A DNA stretch of 64,000 nucleotides. Origin: Datura wrightii (Eukaryota; Streptophyta; Magnoliopsida; Solanales; Solanaceae). Where the stretch lies: NCBI GenBank assembly GCA_035772735.1, contig JASDFA010000002.1, positions 806,001 to 870,000 on the forward strand. Reading direction: 5' to 3'. The position numbers and the translations under genes were made by a program. This document shows positions 23,469 to 36,946 of the stretch, one piece after another (position 1 is the first letter of the stretch; every line of letters starts with the position of its first letter). The notes under the pieces were generated by a model. The model was not told where the DNA came from. It did no database searches and was given only the letters and a program-made list of their open reading frames with translations.

Positions 23469-25158
23469 TTATGATTTTCTAAGTTTTCGGTGAATGTTAG
23501 CCCACGGATTTCTGGAGATTTGATCGACCATCTCCGTTCGGCCCCAAATTTTGGCTGTGCGCAGCCTGCGGGGCCTAGTGACGGGCGCTCTATCAATTCG
23601 TTTGACGGGCATCACTATTTTTTGCATAAATGACAATTTACGATTTTCTCGATTTTCGGTGTATGTTAGCCCACAGATTTCTGGAGATGTGATCAACCGT
23701 CTCCGTTCGGCCCCAAATTTTGGCTGTGCGCAGCCTGCGGGGCCTAGTGATGGGCGCTCTATCAATTCGTTTGATCGGCATCACTATTTTTCGCATAAAT
23801 GACAATTTACGATTTTCTCGGTTTTCGGTGTATGTTAGCACACGGATTTCTGGAGATTTGATCGACCGTCTCCGTTCGGCCCCAAATTTTGGCTGTGCGC
23901 AGCCTGCGGGGCCTGGTGACGGGCGCCCTGTCATTTCTCTTGATCGGCATCACTATTTTTTGCAGAAATGACAATTTACGATTTTCTCGGTTTTCGGTGA
24001 ATGTTAGCCCACAGATTTCTGGAGATTTGATCGACCGCCTCCGTTCGGCCCCAAATTTTGGCCGTGCGCAGCCTGCAGGTCCTGGTGACGGGCGCCCTGT
24101 CAACTCGTTTGATGGGCATCACTATTTTTCGCATAAATGACAATTTACGATTTTCTCGATTTTCGGTGTATGTTAGCCCACGGATTTCTGGAGATGTGAT
24201 CGACCGTCTCCGTTCGGCCCCAAATTTTGGCTGTGCGCAGCCTGCGGGGCCTAGTGACGGGCGCTCTATCAATTCGTTTGATTGGCATCACTATTTTTCG
24301 CATAAATGACAATTTATGATTTTCTCAGTTTTCGGTGAATGTTAGCCCACGGATTTCTGGAGATTTGATCGACCATCTCCGTTCGGCCCCAAATTTTAGC
24401 TGTGCGCAGCCTGCGGGGCCTAGTGACGGGCGCTCTATCAATTCGTTTGACGGGCATCACTATTTTTCGCATAAATGACAATTTACGATTTTCTCGATTT
24501 TCGGTGTATGTTAGCCCACAGATTTCTGGAGATGTGATCAACCGTCTCCGTTCGGCCCCAAATTTTGGCTGTGCGCAGCCTGCGGGGCCTAGTGATGGGC
24601 GCTCTATCAATTCGTTTGATCGGCATCACTATTTTTCGCATAAATGACAATTTACGATTTTCTCGGTTTTCGGTGTATGTTAGCACACGGATTTCTGGAG
24701 ATTTGATCGACCGTCTCCGTTCGGCCCCAAATTTTGGCTGTGCGCAGCCTGCGGGGCCTGGTGATGGGCGCCCTGTCATTTCTCTTGATCGGCATCACTA
24801 TTTTTTGCAGAAATGACAATTTACGATTTTCTCGGTTTTCGGTGAATGTTAGCCCACGGATTTCTGGAGATTTGATCGACCGCCTCCGTTCGGCCCCAAA
24901 TTTTGGCCGTGCGCAGCCTGCAGGTCCTGGTGACGGGCGCCCTGTCAACTCGTTTGATGGGCATCACTATTTTTCGCATAAATGACAATTTACGATTTTC
25001 TCGATTTTCGGTGTAAGTTAGCCCACGGATTTCTGGAGATGTGATCGACCGTCTCCGTTCGGCCCCAAATTTTGGCTGTGCGCAGCCTGCGGGGCCTAGT
25101 GACGGGCGCTCTATCAATTCGTTTGATCGGCATCACTATTTTTCGCATAAATGATAAT
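23469..25158 (+). repeat. 845-bp (5-monomer) higher-order repeat, two tandem copies
   Basis: Units 23469-24313 and 24314-25158. Order of diagnostic monomers: CATCTCCGTTCGG with TTTGACGGGCATC; CACAGATTTC with GTGATCAACC; GCACACGG with CATTTCTCTTGATC; GCCTGCAGGTCCTGG; and a GTGTATGTTAGCCC type. Related copies lie at about 21860-22700, 27525-29214 and 30229-31070. Confidence 0.88.
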
Positions 25159-27685
25159 TTACGATTTTCTCGGTTTTCGGTGAATGTTAGCCCACGGATT
25201 TCTGGAGATTTGATCGACCGCCTCCGTTCGGCTCCAAATTTTGGCCGTGCGTTGCCTGCGGGGCCTGGTGACGGGCGCCCTGTCAACTCGTTTGATGGGC
25301 ATCACTATTTTTCGCATAAATGACAATTTACGATTTTCTCGGTTTTCGGTGTATGTTAGCACACGGATTTCTGGAGATTTGATCGACCGTCTCCGTTCGG
25401 CCCCAAATTTTGGCTGTGCACAGCCTGCGGGGCCTGGTGACGGGCGCCCTGTCATTTCTCTTGATCGGCATCACTATTTTTCGCATAAATGACAATTTAC
25501 GATTTTCTCAGTTTTCGGTGAATGTTAGCCCACAGATTTCTGGAGATGTGATCGACCGTCTCCGTTCGGCCCCAAATTTTGGCTGTGCGCAGCCTGCGGG
25601 GCCTAGTGACGGGCGCTCTATCAATTCGTTTGATCGGCATCACTATTTTTCGCAAAAATGACAATTTACGATTTTCTCAGTTTTCGGTGAATGTTAGCCC
25701 ACGGATTTCTGGAGATTTGATCGACCGTCTCCGTTCGGCCCCAAATTTTGGCTGTGCGCAGCCTGCGGGGCCTAGTGACGGGCGCTCTATCAATTCGTTT
25801 GATCGGCATCACTATTTTTCTCATAAATGACAATTTACGATTTTCTCAGTTTTCGGTGAATGTTAGCCCACGGATTTCTGGAGATTTGATCGACCATCTC
25901 CGTTCGGCCCCAAATTTTGGCTGTGCGCAGCCTGCGGGGCCTAGTGACGGGCGCTCTATCAATTCGTTTGACGGGCATCACTATTTTTCGCATAAATGAC
26001 AATTTACGATTTTCTCGGTTTTCGGTGTATGTTAGCACACGGATTTCTGGAGATTTGATCGACCGTCTCCGTTCGGCCCCAAATTTTGGCTGTGCGCAGC
26101 CTGCGGGGCCTGGTGACGGGCGCCCTGTGATTTCTTTTGATCGGCATCACTATTTTTCGCATAAATGACAATTTACGATTTTCTCAGTTTTCGGTGAATG
26201 TTAGCCCACGGATTTCTGGAGATTTGATTGACCGTCTCCGTTTGGCCCCAAATTTTGGCTGTACACAGCCTGCGGGGCCTAGTGACGGGCGCTCTATCAA
26301 TTCGTTTGATCGGCATCACTATTTTTCGCATAAATGACAATTTACGATTTTCTCAGTTTTCGGTGAATGTTAGCCCACAGATTTCTGGAGATTTGATCGA
26401 CCGTCTCCGTTCGGCCCCAAATTTTGGCTGTGCGCAGCCTGCGGGGCCTAGTGACGGGCGCTCTATCAATTCGTTTGATCGGCATCACTATTTTTCTCAT
26501 AAATGACAATTTACGATTTTCTCAGTTTTCGGTGAATGTTAGCCCACGGATTTCTGGAGATTTGATCGACCGCCTCCGTTAGGCCCCAAATTTTGGCTGT
26601 GCGCAGCATGCGGGGCCTGGTGACGGGCGCCCTGTCAACTCGTTTGATGGGCATCACTATTTTTCGCATAAATGACAATTTACGATTTTCTCGATTTTCG
26701 GTGTATGTTAGCCCACGGATTTCTGGAGATGTGATCGACCGTCTCCGTTCGGCCCCAAATTTGGGCTGTGCGCAGCCTGCGGGGCCTAGTGACGGGCGCT
26801 CTATCAATTCGTTTGATCGGCATCACTATTTTTCGCATAAATGATAATTTACGATTTTCTCGGTTTTCGGTGAATGTTAGCCCACGGATTTCTGGAGATT
26901 TGATCGACCGCCTCCGTTCGGCTCCAAATTTTGGCCGTGCGCTGCCTGCGGGGCCTGGTGACGGGCGCCCTGTCAACTCGTTTGATGGGCATCACTATTT
27001 TTCGCATAAATGACAATTTACGATTTTCTCGGTTTTCGGTGTATGTTAGTACACGGATTTCTGGAGATTTGATCGACCGTCTCCGTTCGGCCCCAAATTT
27101 TGGCTGTGCACAGCCTGCGGGGCCTGGTGACGGGCGCCCTGTCATTTCTCTTGATCGGCATCACTATTTTTCGCATAAATGACAATTTACGATTTTCTCA
27201 GTTTTCGGTGAATGTTAGCCCACGGATTTCTGGAGATGTGATCGACCGTCTCCGTTCGGCCCCAAATTTTGGCTGTGCGCAGCCTGCGGGGCCTAGTGAC
27301 GGGCGCTCTATCAATTCGTTTGATCGGCATCACTATTTTTCGCAAAAATAACAATTTACGATTTTCTCAGTTTTCGGTGAATGTTAGCCCACGGATTTCT
27401 GGAGATTTGATCGACCGTCTCCGTTCGGCCCCAAATTTTGGCTGTGCGCAGCCTGCGGGGCCTAGTGACGGGCGCTCTATCAATTCGTTTGATCGGCATC
27501 ACTATTTTTCTCATAAATGACAATTTACGATTTTCTCAGTTTTCGGTGAATGTTAGACCACGGATTTCTGGAGATTTGATCGACCATCTCCGTTCGGCCC
27601 CAAATTTTGGCTGTGCGCAGCCTGCGGGGCCTAGTGACGGGCGCTCTATCAATTCGTTTGACGGGCATCACTATTTTTCGCATAA
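25072..27685 (+). repeat. 1,690-bp (10-monomer) higher-order repeat
   Basis: 25072-25995 is repeated at 26762-27685, with shared CGCAAAAATGACA / CGCAAAAATAACA variants (25652 and 27342) and the same monomer order. The match ends where 26016 reads CTCGGTTTTC but 27706 reads CTCGATTTTC. Part of the block recurs near 31325-31745 (+6,253 bp, 37 units). Confidence 0.87.
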
Positions 27686-29214
27686 ATGACAATTTACGAT
27701 TTTCTCGATTTTCGGTGTATGTTAGCCCACAGATTTCTGGAGATGTGATCAACCGTCTCCGTTCGGCCCCAAATTTTGGCTGTGCGCAGCCTGCGGGGCC
27801 TAGTGATGGGCGCTCTATCAATTCGTTTGATCAGCATCACTATTTTTCGCATAAATGACAATTTACGATTTTCTCGGTTTTCGGTGTATGTTAGCACACG
27901 GATTTCTGGAGATTTGATCGACCGTCTCCGTTTGGCCCCAAATTTTGGCTGTGCGCAGCCTGCCGGGCCTGGTGACGGGCGCCCTATCATTTCTCTTGAT
28001 CAGCATCCCTATTTTTTGCAGAAATGACAATTTACGATTTTCTCGGTTTTCGGTGAATGTTAGCCCACGGATTTCTGGAGATTTGATCGACCGCCTCCGT
28101 TCGGCCCCAAATTTTGGCCGTGCGCAGCCTGCAGGTCCTGGTGACGGGCGCCCTGTCAACTCGTTTGATGGGCATCACTATTTTTCGCATAAATGACAAT
28201 TTACGATTTTCTCGATTTTCGGTGTATGTTAGCCCACGGATTTCTGGAGATGTGATCGACCGTCTCCGTTCGGCCCCAATTTTTGGCTGTGCGCAGCCTG
28301 CAGGGCCTAGTGACGGGCGCTCTATCAATTCATTTGATCGGCATCACTATTTTTCGCATAAATGACAATTTATGATTTTCTCAGTTTTCGGTGAATGTTA
28401 GCCCACGGATTTCTGGAGATTTGATCGACCATCTCCGTTCGGCCCCAAATTTTGGCTGTGCGCAGCCTGCGGGGCCTAGTGACGGGCGCTCTATCAATTC
28501 GTTTGACGGGCATCACTATTTTTCGCATAAATGACAATTTACGATTTTCTCGATTTTCGGTGTATGTTAGCCCACAGATTTCTGGAGATGTGATCAACCG
28601 TCTCCGTTCGGCCCCAAATTTTGGCTGTGCGCAGCCTGCGGGGCCTAGTGATGGGCGCTCTATCAATTCGTTTGATCGGCATCACTATTTTTCGCATAAA
28701 TGACAATTTACGATTTTCTCGGTTTTCGGTGTATGTTAGCACACGGATTTCTGGAGATTTGATCGACCGTCTCCGTTCGGCCCCAAATTTTGGCTGTGCG
28801 TAGCCTGCGGGGCCTGGTGACGGGCGCCCTATCATTTCTCTTGATCGGCATCACTATTTTTTGCAGAAATGACAATTTACGATTTTCTCGGTTTTCGGTG
28901 AATGTTAGCCCACGGATTTCTGGAGATTTGATCGACCGCCTCCGTTCGGCCCCAAATTTTGGCCGTGCGCAGCCTGCAGGTCCTGGTGACGGGCGCCCTG
29001 TCAACTCGTTTGATGGGCATCACTATTTTTCGCATAAATGACAATTTACGATTTTTTCGATTTTCGGTGTATGTTAGCCCACGGATTTCTGGAGATGTGA
29101 TCGACCGTCTCCGTTCGGCCCCAAATTTTGGCTGTGCGCAGCCTGCGGGGCCTAGTGACGGGCGCTCTATCAATTCGTTTGATCGGCATCACTATTTTTC
29201 GCATAAATGACAAT
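27525..29214 (+). repeat. 845-bp (5-monomer) higher-order repeat, second tandem pair
   Basis: Same five-monomer order as at 23469-25158, in units 27525-28369 and 28370-29214. The first unit has private changes (GATCAGCATC at about 27831 and 28000, GCCTGCCGGGCC at about 27960). Confidence 0.88.
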
Positions 29215-32200
29215 TTACGATTTTCTCGGTTTTCGGTGAATGTTAGCCCACGGATTTCTGGAGATTTGATCGACCGCCTCCGTTCGGCCCCAAATTTTGG
29301 CCGTGCGCAGCCTGCGGGGCCTGGTGACGGGCGTCCTGTCAACTCGTTTGATGGGCATCACTATTTTTCGCATAAATGAATATTTTCGATTTTCTCGATT
29401 TTCGGTGTATGTTAGCCCACGGATTTTTGGAGATGTGATCGATCGTCTCCGTTCGACCTCAAATTTTGGCTGTGCGCAGCCTGCGGGGCCTAGTGACGGG
29501 CGCTCTATCAATTCGTTTGATCGGCATCACTATTTTTGGCAGAAATGACAATTTACGATTTTCTCAGTTTTCAGTGAATGTTAGCCCACGGATTTCTGGA
29601 GATTTGATCGACCGTCTCCGTTCGGCCCCAAATTTTGGCTGTGCGCAGCCTGCGGGGCCTAGTGACGGGCGCTCTATCAATTCGTTTGACGGGCATCACT
29701 ATTTTTCGCATAAATGACAATTTACGATTTTCTCGATTTTCGGTGTATGTTAGCCCACAGATTTCTGGAGATGTGATCAACCGTCTCCGTTCGGCCCCAA
29801 ATTTTGGCTGTGCGCAGCCTGCGGGGCCTAGTGATGGGCGCTCTATCAATTCGTTTGATCGGCATCACTATTTTTCGCATAAATGACAATTTATGATTTT
29901 CTCGGTTTTCGGTGTATGTTAGCACACGGATTTCTGGAGATTTGATCGACCGTCTCCGTTCGGCCCCAAATTTTGGCTGTGCGCAGCCTGCGGGGCCTGG
30001 TGATGGGCGCCCTGTCATTTCTCTTGATCGGCATCACTATTTTTTGCAGAAATGACAATTTACGATTTTCTCGGTTTTCGGTGAATGTTAGCCCACGGAT
30101 TTTTGGAGATGTGATCGATCGTCTCCGTTCGGCCTCAAATTTTGGCTGTGCGCAGCCTGCGGGGACTAGTGACGGGCGCTCTATCAATTCGTTTGATCGG
30201 CATCACTATTTTTCGCATAAATGACAATTTATGATTTTCTCAGTTTTCGGTGAATGTTAGCCCACGGATTTCTGGAGATTTGATCGACCATCTCCGTTCG
30301 GCCCCAAATTTTGGCTGTGCGCAGCCTGCGGGGCCTAGTGACGGGCGCTCTATCAATTCGTTTGACGGGCATCACTATTTTTCGCATAAATGACAATTTA
30401 CGATTTTCTCGATTTTCGGTGTATGTTAGCCCACAGATTTCTGGAGATGTGATCAACCGTCTCCGTTCGGCCCCAAATTTTGGCTGTGCGCAGCCTGCGG
30501 GGCCTAGTGATGGGCGCTCTATCAATTCGTTTGATCGGCATCACTATTTTTCGCATAAATGACAATTTACGATTTTCTCGGTTTTCGGTGAATGTTAGCA
30601 CACGGATTTCTGGAGATTTGATCGACCGTCTCCATTCGGCCCCAAATTTTGGCTGTGCGCAGCCTGCGGGGCCTGGTGACGGCCGCCCTGTCATTTCTCT
30701 TGATCGGCATCACTATTTTTTGCAGAAATGACAATTTACGATTTTCTCAGTTTTCGGTGAATATTAGCCCACGGATTTCTGGAGATTTGATCGACCGCCT
30801 CCGTTCGGCCCCAAATTTTGGCCGTGCGCAGCCTGCAGGTCCTGGTGACGGGCGCCCTGTCAACTCGTTTGATGGGCATCACTATTTTTCGCATAAATGA
30901 CAATTTACGATTTTCTCGATTTTCGGTGTATGTTAGCCCACGGATTTCTGGAGATGTGATCGACCGTCTCCGTTCGGCCCCAAATTTTGGCTGTGCGCAG
31001 CCTGCGGGGCCTAGTGACGGGCGCTCTATCAATTCGTTTGATCGGCATCACTATTTTTTGCAGAAATGACAATTTACGATTTTCTCGGTTTTCGGTGAAT
31101 GTTAGCCCACGGATTTCTGAAGATTTGATCGACCGCCTCCGTTCGGCCCCAAATTTTGGCCGTGCGCAGCCTGCGGGGCCTGGTGACGGGCGCCCTGTCA
31201 ACTCGTTTGATGGGCATCACTATTTTTCGCAGAAATGACAATTTACGATTTTCTCGATTTTCGGTGTATGTTAGCCCACGGATTTCTGGAGATGTGATCG
31301 ACCGTCTCCGTTCGGCCCCAAATTTTGGCTGTGCGCAGCCTGCGGGGCCTAGTGACGGGCGCTCTATCAATTCGTTTGATCGGCATCACTATTTTTCGCA
31401 TAAATGATAATTTACGATTTTCTCGGTTTTCGGTGAATGTTAGCCCACGGATTTCTGGAGATTTGATCGACCGCCTCCGTTCGGCTCTAAATTTTGGCCG
31501 TGCGCTGCCTGCGGGGCCTGGTGACGGGCGCCCTGTCAACTCGTATGATGGGCATCACTATTTTTCGCATAAATGACAATTTACAATTTTCTCGGTTTTC
31601 GGTGTATGTTAGCACACGGATTTCTGGAGATTTGATCGACCGTCTCCGTTCGGCCCCAAATTTTGGCTGTGCACAGCCTGCGGGGCCTGGTGACGGGCGC
31701 CCTGTCATTTCTCTTGATCGGCATCACTATTTTTCGCATAAATGACAATTTACGATTTTCTCAGTTTTCGGTGAATGTTAGCCCACGGATTTCTGGAGAT
31801 GTGATCGACCGTCTCCGTTCGGCCCCAAATTTTGGCTGTGCGCAGCCTGCGGGGCCTAGTGACGGGTGCTCTATCAATTCGTTTGATCGGCATCACTATT
31901 TTTCGCATAAATGACAATTTACGATTTTCTCAGTTTTCGGTGAATGTTAGCCCACGGATTTCTGGAGATTTGATCGACCGTCTCCGTTCGGCCCCAAATT
32001 TTGGCTGTGCGCAGCCTGCGGGGCCTAGTGACGGGCGCTCTATCAATTCGTTTGATCGGCATCACTATTTTTCGCATAAATGACAATTTACGATTTTCTC
32101 AGTTTTCGGTGAATGTTAGCCCACGGATTTCTGGAGATTTGATCGACCGTCTCCGTTCGGCCCCAAATATTGGCTGTGCGCAGCCTGCGGGGCCTAGTGA

Positions 32201-34052
32201 CGGGCGCTCTATCAATTCGTTTGATCGGCATCACTATTTTTCTCATAAATGACAATTTACGATTTTCTCAGTTTTCGGTGAATGTTAGCCCACGGATTTT
32301 TGGAGATTTGATCGACCGCCTCCGTTAGGCCCCAAATTTTGGCCGTGCGCAGCCTGCGGGGCCGGGTGACGGGCGCCCTGTCAACTCGTTTGATGGGCAT
32401 CACTATTTTTCGCATAAATGACAATTTACGATTTTGTCGATTTTCGGTGTATGTTAGCCCACGGATTTCTGGAGATGTGATCGACTGTCTCCGTTCGGCC
32501 CCAAATTTTGGTTGTGCGCAGCCTGCGGGGCCTAGTGACGGGCGCTCTATCAATTTGTTTGATCGGCATCACTATTTTTCGCATAAATGATAATTTACGA
32601 TTTTCTCGGTTTTCGGTGAATGTTAGCCCACGGATTTCTGGAGATTTGATTGACCGCCTCCGTTCGGCTCCAAATTTTGGCCGTGCGCTGCCTGCGGGGC
32701 CTGGTGACGGGCGCCCTGTCAACTCGTTTGATGGGCATCACTATTTTTCGCATAAATGACAATTTACGATTTTCTCGGTTTTCGGTGTATGTTAGCACAC
32801 GGATTTCTGGAGATTTGATCGACCGTCTCCGTTCGGCCCCAAATTTTGGCTGTGCACAGCCTGCGTGGCCTGGTGACGGGCGCCCTGTCATTTCACTTGA
32901 TCGGCATCACTATTTTTTGCAGAAATGACAATTTACGATTTTCTCGGTTTTCGGTGAATGTTAGCACACGGATTTCTGGAGATTTGATAGACCGTCTCCG
33001 TTCGGCTCCAAATTTTGGCCGTGCGCTGCCTGCGGGGCCTGGTGACGGGCGCCCTGTCAACTCGTTTGATGGGCATCACTATTTTTCGCATAAATGACAA
33101 TTTACGATTTTCTCAGTTTTCGGTGTATGTTAGCACACGGATTTCTGGAGATTTGATCGACCGTCTCCGTTCGGCCCCAAATTTTGGCTGTGCACAGCCT
33201 GCGGGGCCTGGTGACGGGCGCCCTGTCATTTCTCTTGATCGGCATCACTATTTTTTGCAGAAATGACAATTTACGATTTTCTCGGTTTTCGGTGAATGTT
33301 AGCACACGGATTTCTGGAGATTTGATAGACCGTCTCCGTTCGGCCCCAAATTTTGGCTGTGCGCAGCCTGCGGGGCCTGGTGACGGGCGCCCTGTCATTT
33401 CTTTTGATCGGCATCACTATTTTTCAAACAAATGACAATTTACGATTTTCTCGATTTTCGGTGTATGTTAGCCCATGGATTTCTGAAGATGTGATCGACC
33501 GTCTCCGTTCGGCCCCAAATTTTGGCTGTGCGCAGCCTGTGGGGCCTAGTGACGGGCGCTCTATCAATTCGTTTGATCGGCATCACTATTTTTCGCATAA
33601 ATGACAATTTACGATTTTCTCGGTTTTCGGTGAATGTTAGCCCACGGATTTCTGGAGATTTGATCGACCGCCTCCGTTCGGCCCCAAATTTTGGCCGTGC
33701 GCAGCCTGCGGGGCCTGGTGACGGGCGCCCTATCAACTCGTTTGATGGGCATCACTATTTTTCGCATAAATGATAATTTACGATTTTCTCAGTTTTCGGT
33801 GTATGTTAGCACACGGATTTCTGGAGATTTGATCGACCGTCTCCGTTCGGCCCCAAATTTTGGCTGTGCACGGCCTGCGTGGCCTGGTGACGGGCGCCCT
33901 GTCATTTCTTTTGATCCGCTGTTACACCCCGTAAATTTCTAGCATATAGATGGCCTATTCGCGTGTTGGTTAAGAGTATTTGAAATACATACATGCTAGA
34001 AAAAGGCACGGGGAAAGATTGGACAAGCGGCAAGTCGGCGCGTCGCAAGGCA

Positions 34053-34147
34053 AAATGCGACTTATAAAACGCATTCCAGGAATGCGACTTATAAATGGCA
34101 TTCCTGAAATGCGACTTATAAGTTGCATTCACTGAATGCGATTTATT
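34053..34147 (+). repeat. 27-bp minisatellite, 3 units (insert 3)
   Basis: Three units plus a degenerate end unit; the first reads ATGCGACTTATAAAACGCAT then TCCAGGA. The palindrome is broken by one substitution (AAGTTGCATT). Confidence 0.85.
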
Positions 34148-34155
34148 GTTTCTAT

Positions 34156-34165
34156 TATATATAAG
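34156..34165 (+). promoter_or_regulatory. TATA box-like element (insert 3)
   Basis: TATATATAAG, then CCCCACTTCGG, 9 bases after the minisatellite end. Confidence 0.5.
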
Positions 34166-34883
34166 CCCCACTTCGGTTTTAAATCAATTCATTACGGTAA
34201 TCAGTAAGGAATCAGTATAGTACAGAAAGTGATCAGAATTTAGATAGTCCTATCATTTCGTTTGATCGGCATCACTATTTTTTGCATAAACGAGAATTTA
34301 CGATTTTCGCGATTTTTGGTATGTGTTAGCTCTTTATTAACAAAATAAGAACTGCCGAGATGCAAGTCTTTTGATGAGATCTTACATAATGTTGTTAAAA
34401 CTGTAATATAATCGACGGAAAAATAGCTTATTAGAGGCATATTATATAAATGATCATAACTTTGGGCTGGATTATCCGTTTTACGCGATTTTTTTTTCCA
34501 TTTTGTGTATTTTTTCGAGATCTATCTCGACAAACTGCCGAAAGGCGGTTTGGCCGAGCCATTTTTCTAAAATATGCCTCTATCGCACTCATTTCAACAT
34601 ATTTCCCAATATGGGTGACAATTTTAATTTAAAAACTGGTCCTAACGACCCACCACAACCGACACCACCATGGCAAGCGACCATGGTAGGCCAGCACTAC
34701 CACCACTAATCTCTAGGATTTTATTTATATCATAAGGATAAGCATAGGTGTTTTAGTTTAAATTTTCTATCGCTGGGCATTCATCGATGGGCGTTGGGTC
34801 TCGACATAGGTTAGCATGTGACATCCGATGTCGTCCGGTCTGTCGAGACTAGCATAGTGCGCCTATGTTGCTAACTTTCAAAC

Positions 34884-36700
34884 TTTTCAGTGCGTGTTAG
34901 CCCAGGGATTTCTGGATATTTGATCGACCGCCTCCGTTCGTCCCCAAATTTTGGCCGTGCGCAGCCTGCGGGGCCTGGTGACGGGCGCCCTGTCAACTCG
35001 TTTGATGGGCATCACTATTTTTCGCATAAATGAATATTTACGATTTTCTCGATTTTCGGTGTATGTTAGCCCACGGATTTTTGGAGATGTGATCGACCAT
35101 CTCCGTTTGGCCTCAAATTTTGGCTGTGCGCAGCCTGCGGGGCCTAGTGACGGGCGCTCTATCAATTCGTTTGATCGGCATCACTATTTTTTGCAGAAAT
35201 GACAATTTACGATTTTCTCGGTTTTCGGTGAATGTTAGCCCACGGATTTCTGAAGATTTGATCGACCGCCTCCGTTCGGCCCCAAATTTTGGCCGTGCGC
35301 AGCCTGCGGGGCCTGGTGACGGGCGCCCTGTCAACTCGTTTGATGGGCATCACTATTTTTCGCAGAAATGACAATTTACGATTTTCTCGATTTTCGGTGT
35401 ATGTTAGCCCACGGAATTCTGGAGATGTGATCGACCGTCTCCGTTCGGCCCCAAATTTTGGTTGTGCGTAGCCTGCGGGGCCTAGTGACGGGCGCTCTAT
35501 CAATTCGTTTGATCGGCATCACTATTTTTCGCATAAATGAAAATTTACGATTTTCTCGGTTTTCGGTGAATGTTAGCCCACGGATTTCTGGAGATTTGAT
35601 CGACCGCCTCCGTTCGGCCCCAAATTTTGGCCGTGCGTAGCCTGCGGGGCCTGGTGACGGGCGCCCTGTCAACTCGTTTGATGGGCATCACTATTTTTCG
35701 CATAAATGACAATTTACGATTTTCTCGGTTTTCGATGTATGTTAGCACACGGATTTCTGGAGATTTGATCGACCGTCTCCGTTCGGCCCCAAATTTTGGC
35801 TGTGCGCAGCCTGCGGGGCCTGGTGATGGGCGCCCTATCAACTCGTTTGACGGGCATCACTATTTTTCGCATAAATGACAATTTACGATTTTCTCGATTT
35901 TCGGTGTATGTTAGCCCACGGATTTCTGGAGATGTGATCGACCGTCTCCGTTCGGCCCCAAATTTTGGCTGTGCGCAGCCTGCGGGGCCTAGTGACGGGC
36001 TCTCTATCAATTCATTTGATCGGCATCACTATTTTTCGCAAAAATGACAATTTACGATTTTCTCAGTTTTCGGTGAATGAACGCCCACGGATTTCTGGAG
36101 ATTTGATCGACCGTCTCCGTTCGGCCCCAAATTTTGGCTGTGCGCAGCCTGCGGGGCCTGGTGACGGGCGCCCTGTCATTTCTTTTGATCGGCATCACTA
36201 TTTTTCAAACAAATGACAATTTACGATTTTCTCGATTTTCGGTGTATGTTAGCCCATGGATTTCTGAAGATGTGATCGACCGTCTCCGTTCGGCCCCAAA
36301 TTTTGGCTGTGCGCAGCCTGCGGGGCCTAGTGACGGGCGCTCTATCAATTCGTTTGATCGGCATCACTATTTTTCGCATAAATGACAATTTACGATTTTC
36401 TCGGTTTTCGGTGAATGTTAGCCCACGGATTTCTGGAGATTTGATCGACCGCCTCCGTTCGGCCCCAAATTTTGGCCGTGCGCAGCCTGCGGGGCCTGGT
36501 GACGGGCGCCCTATCAACTCGTTTGATGGGCATCACTATTTTTCGCATAAATGATAATTTACGATTTTCTCAGTTTTCGGTGTATGTTAGCACACGGATT
36601 TCTGGAGATTTGATCGACCGTCTCCGTTCGGCCCCAAATTTTGGCTGTGCACGGCCTGCATGGCCTGGTGACGGGCGCCCTGTCATTTCTTTTGATCCGT
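34884..36700 (+). repeat. 169-bp satellite array, segment 4 (about 10.7 monomers)
   Basis: A short satellite run between two inserts. It begins with the post-insert junction monomer and ends with the pre-insert monomer (GTGCACGGCCTGCATGGCC, here with a CpG-to-CpA change). It includes an odd monomer in which GTGAATGTTAGCCC is replaced by GTGAATGAACGCCC (near 36074), found again 2,781 bp downstream. No gene is seen. Confidence 0.96.
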
Positions 36701-36833
36701 TGTTACACCCCGTAAATTTCTAGCATATAGATGGCCTATTCGCGTGTTGGTTAAGAGTATTTGAAATACATACATGCTAGAAAAAGGCACGGGGAAAGAT
36801 TGGACAAGCGGCAAGTCGGCGCGTCGCAAGGCA

Positions 36834-36928
36834 AAATGCGACTTATAAAACGCATTCCAGGAATGCGACTTATAAATGGCATTCCTGAAATGCGACTTAT
36901 AAGTCGCATTCACTGAATGCGATTTATT
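36834..36928 (+). repeat. 27-bp minisatellite, 3 units (insert 4)
   Basis: Same units as insert 3; perfect 22-bp palindrome at 36889-36910. Confidence 0.85.
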
Positions 36929-36936
36929 GTTTCTAT

Positions 36937-36946
36937 TATATATAAG
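36937..36946 (+). promoter_or_regulatory. TATA box-like element (insert 4)
   Basis: TATATATAAG in the same context as insert 3. Confidence 0.5.

Larger units (their letters stand above)
20615..33919 (+). repeat. 169-bp satellite array, segment 3 (about 78.7 monomers)
   Basis: The longest uninterrupted run of satellite in the window, all in + orientation. A diagnostic monomer carrying TTAGCCCACAGATTTC with GTGATCAACCGTCTCC recurs at 845-bp spacing or multiples of 169 (for example near 23685, 24530, 27740, 28585, 29770 and 30445). A partner monomer carries GCCTGCAGGTCCTGG (near 22380, 24072, 24917, 28130, 28975 and 30833). Small indels: a 4-base loss at about 21536 (TGTGCGTTGCGGGG) and one extra base at about 23173 (TTTCACTGAGATTTG). 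No gene is seen. Confidence 0.97.
33920..34883 (+). mobile_element. Composite LTR-like insert 3
   Basis: Piece A at 33920-34248, satellite fragment at 34249-34330, piece B at 34331-34883. The length equals inserts 2, 4, 5 and 6. It sits in a block repeated at +2,781 bp (insert 4) and +8,266 bp (insert 5), so it spread with the surrounding satellite and not by fresh transposition. A G-to-A change on the complementary strand breaks the minisatellite palindrome (AAGTTGCATT for AAGTCGCATT). Confidence 0.65.
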
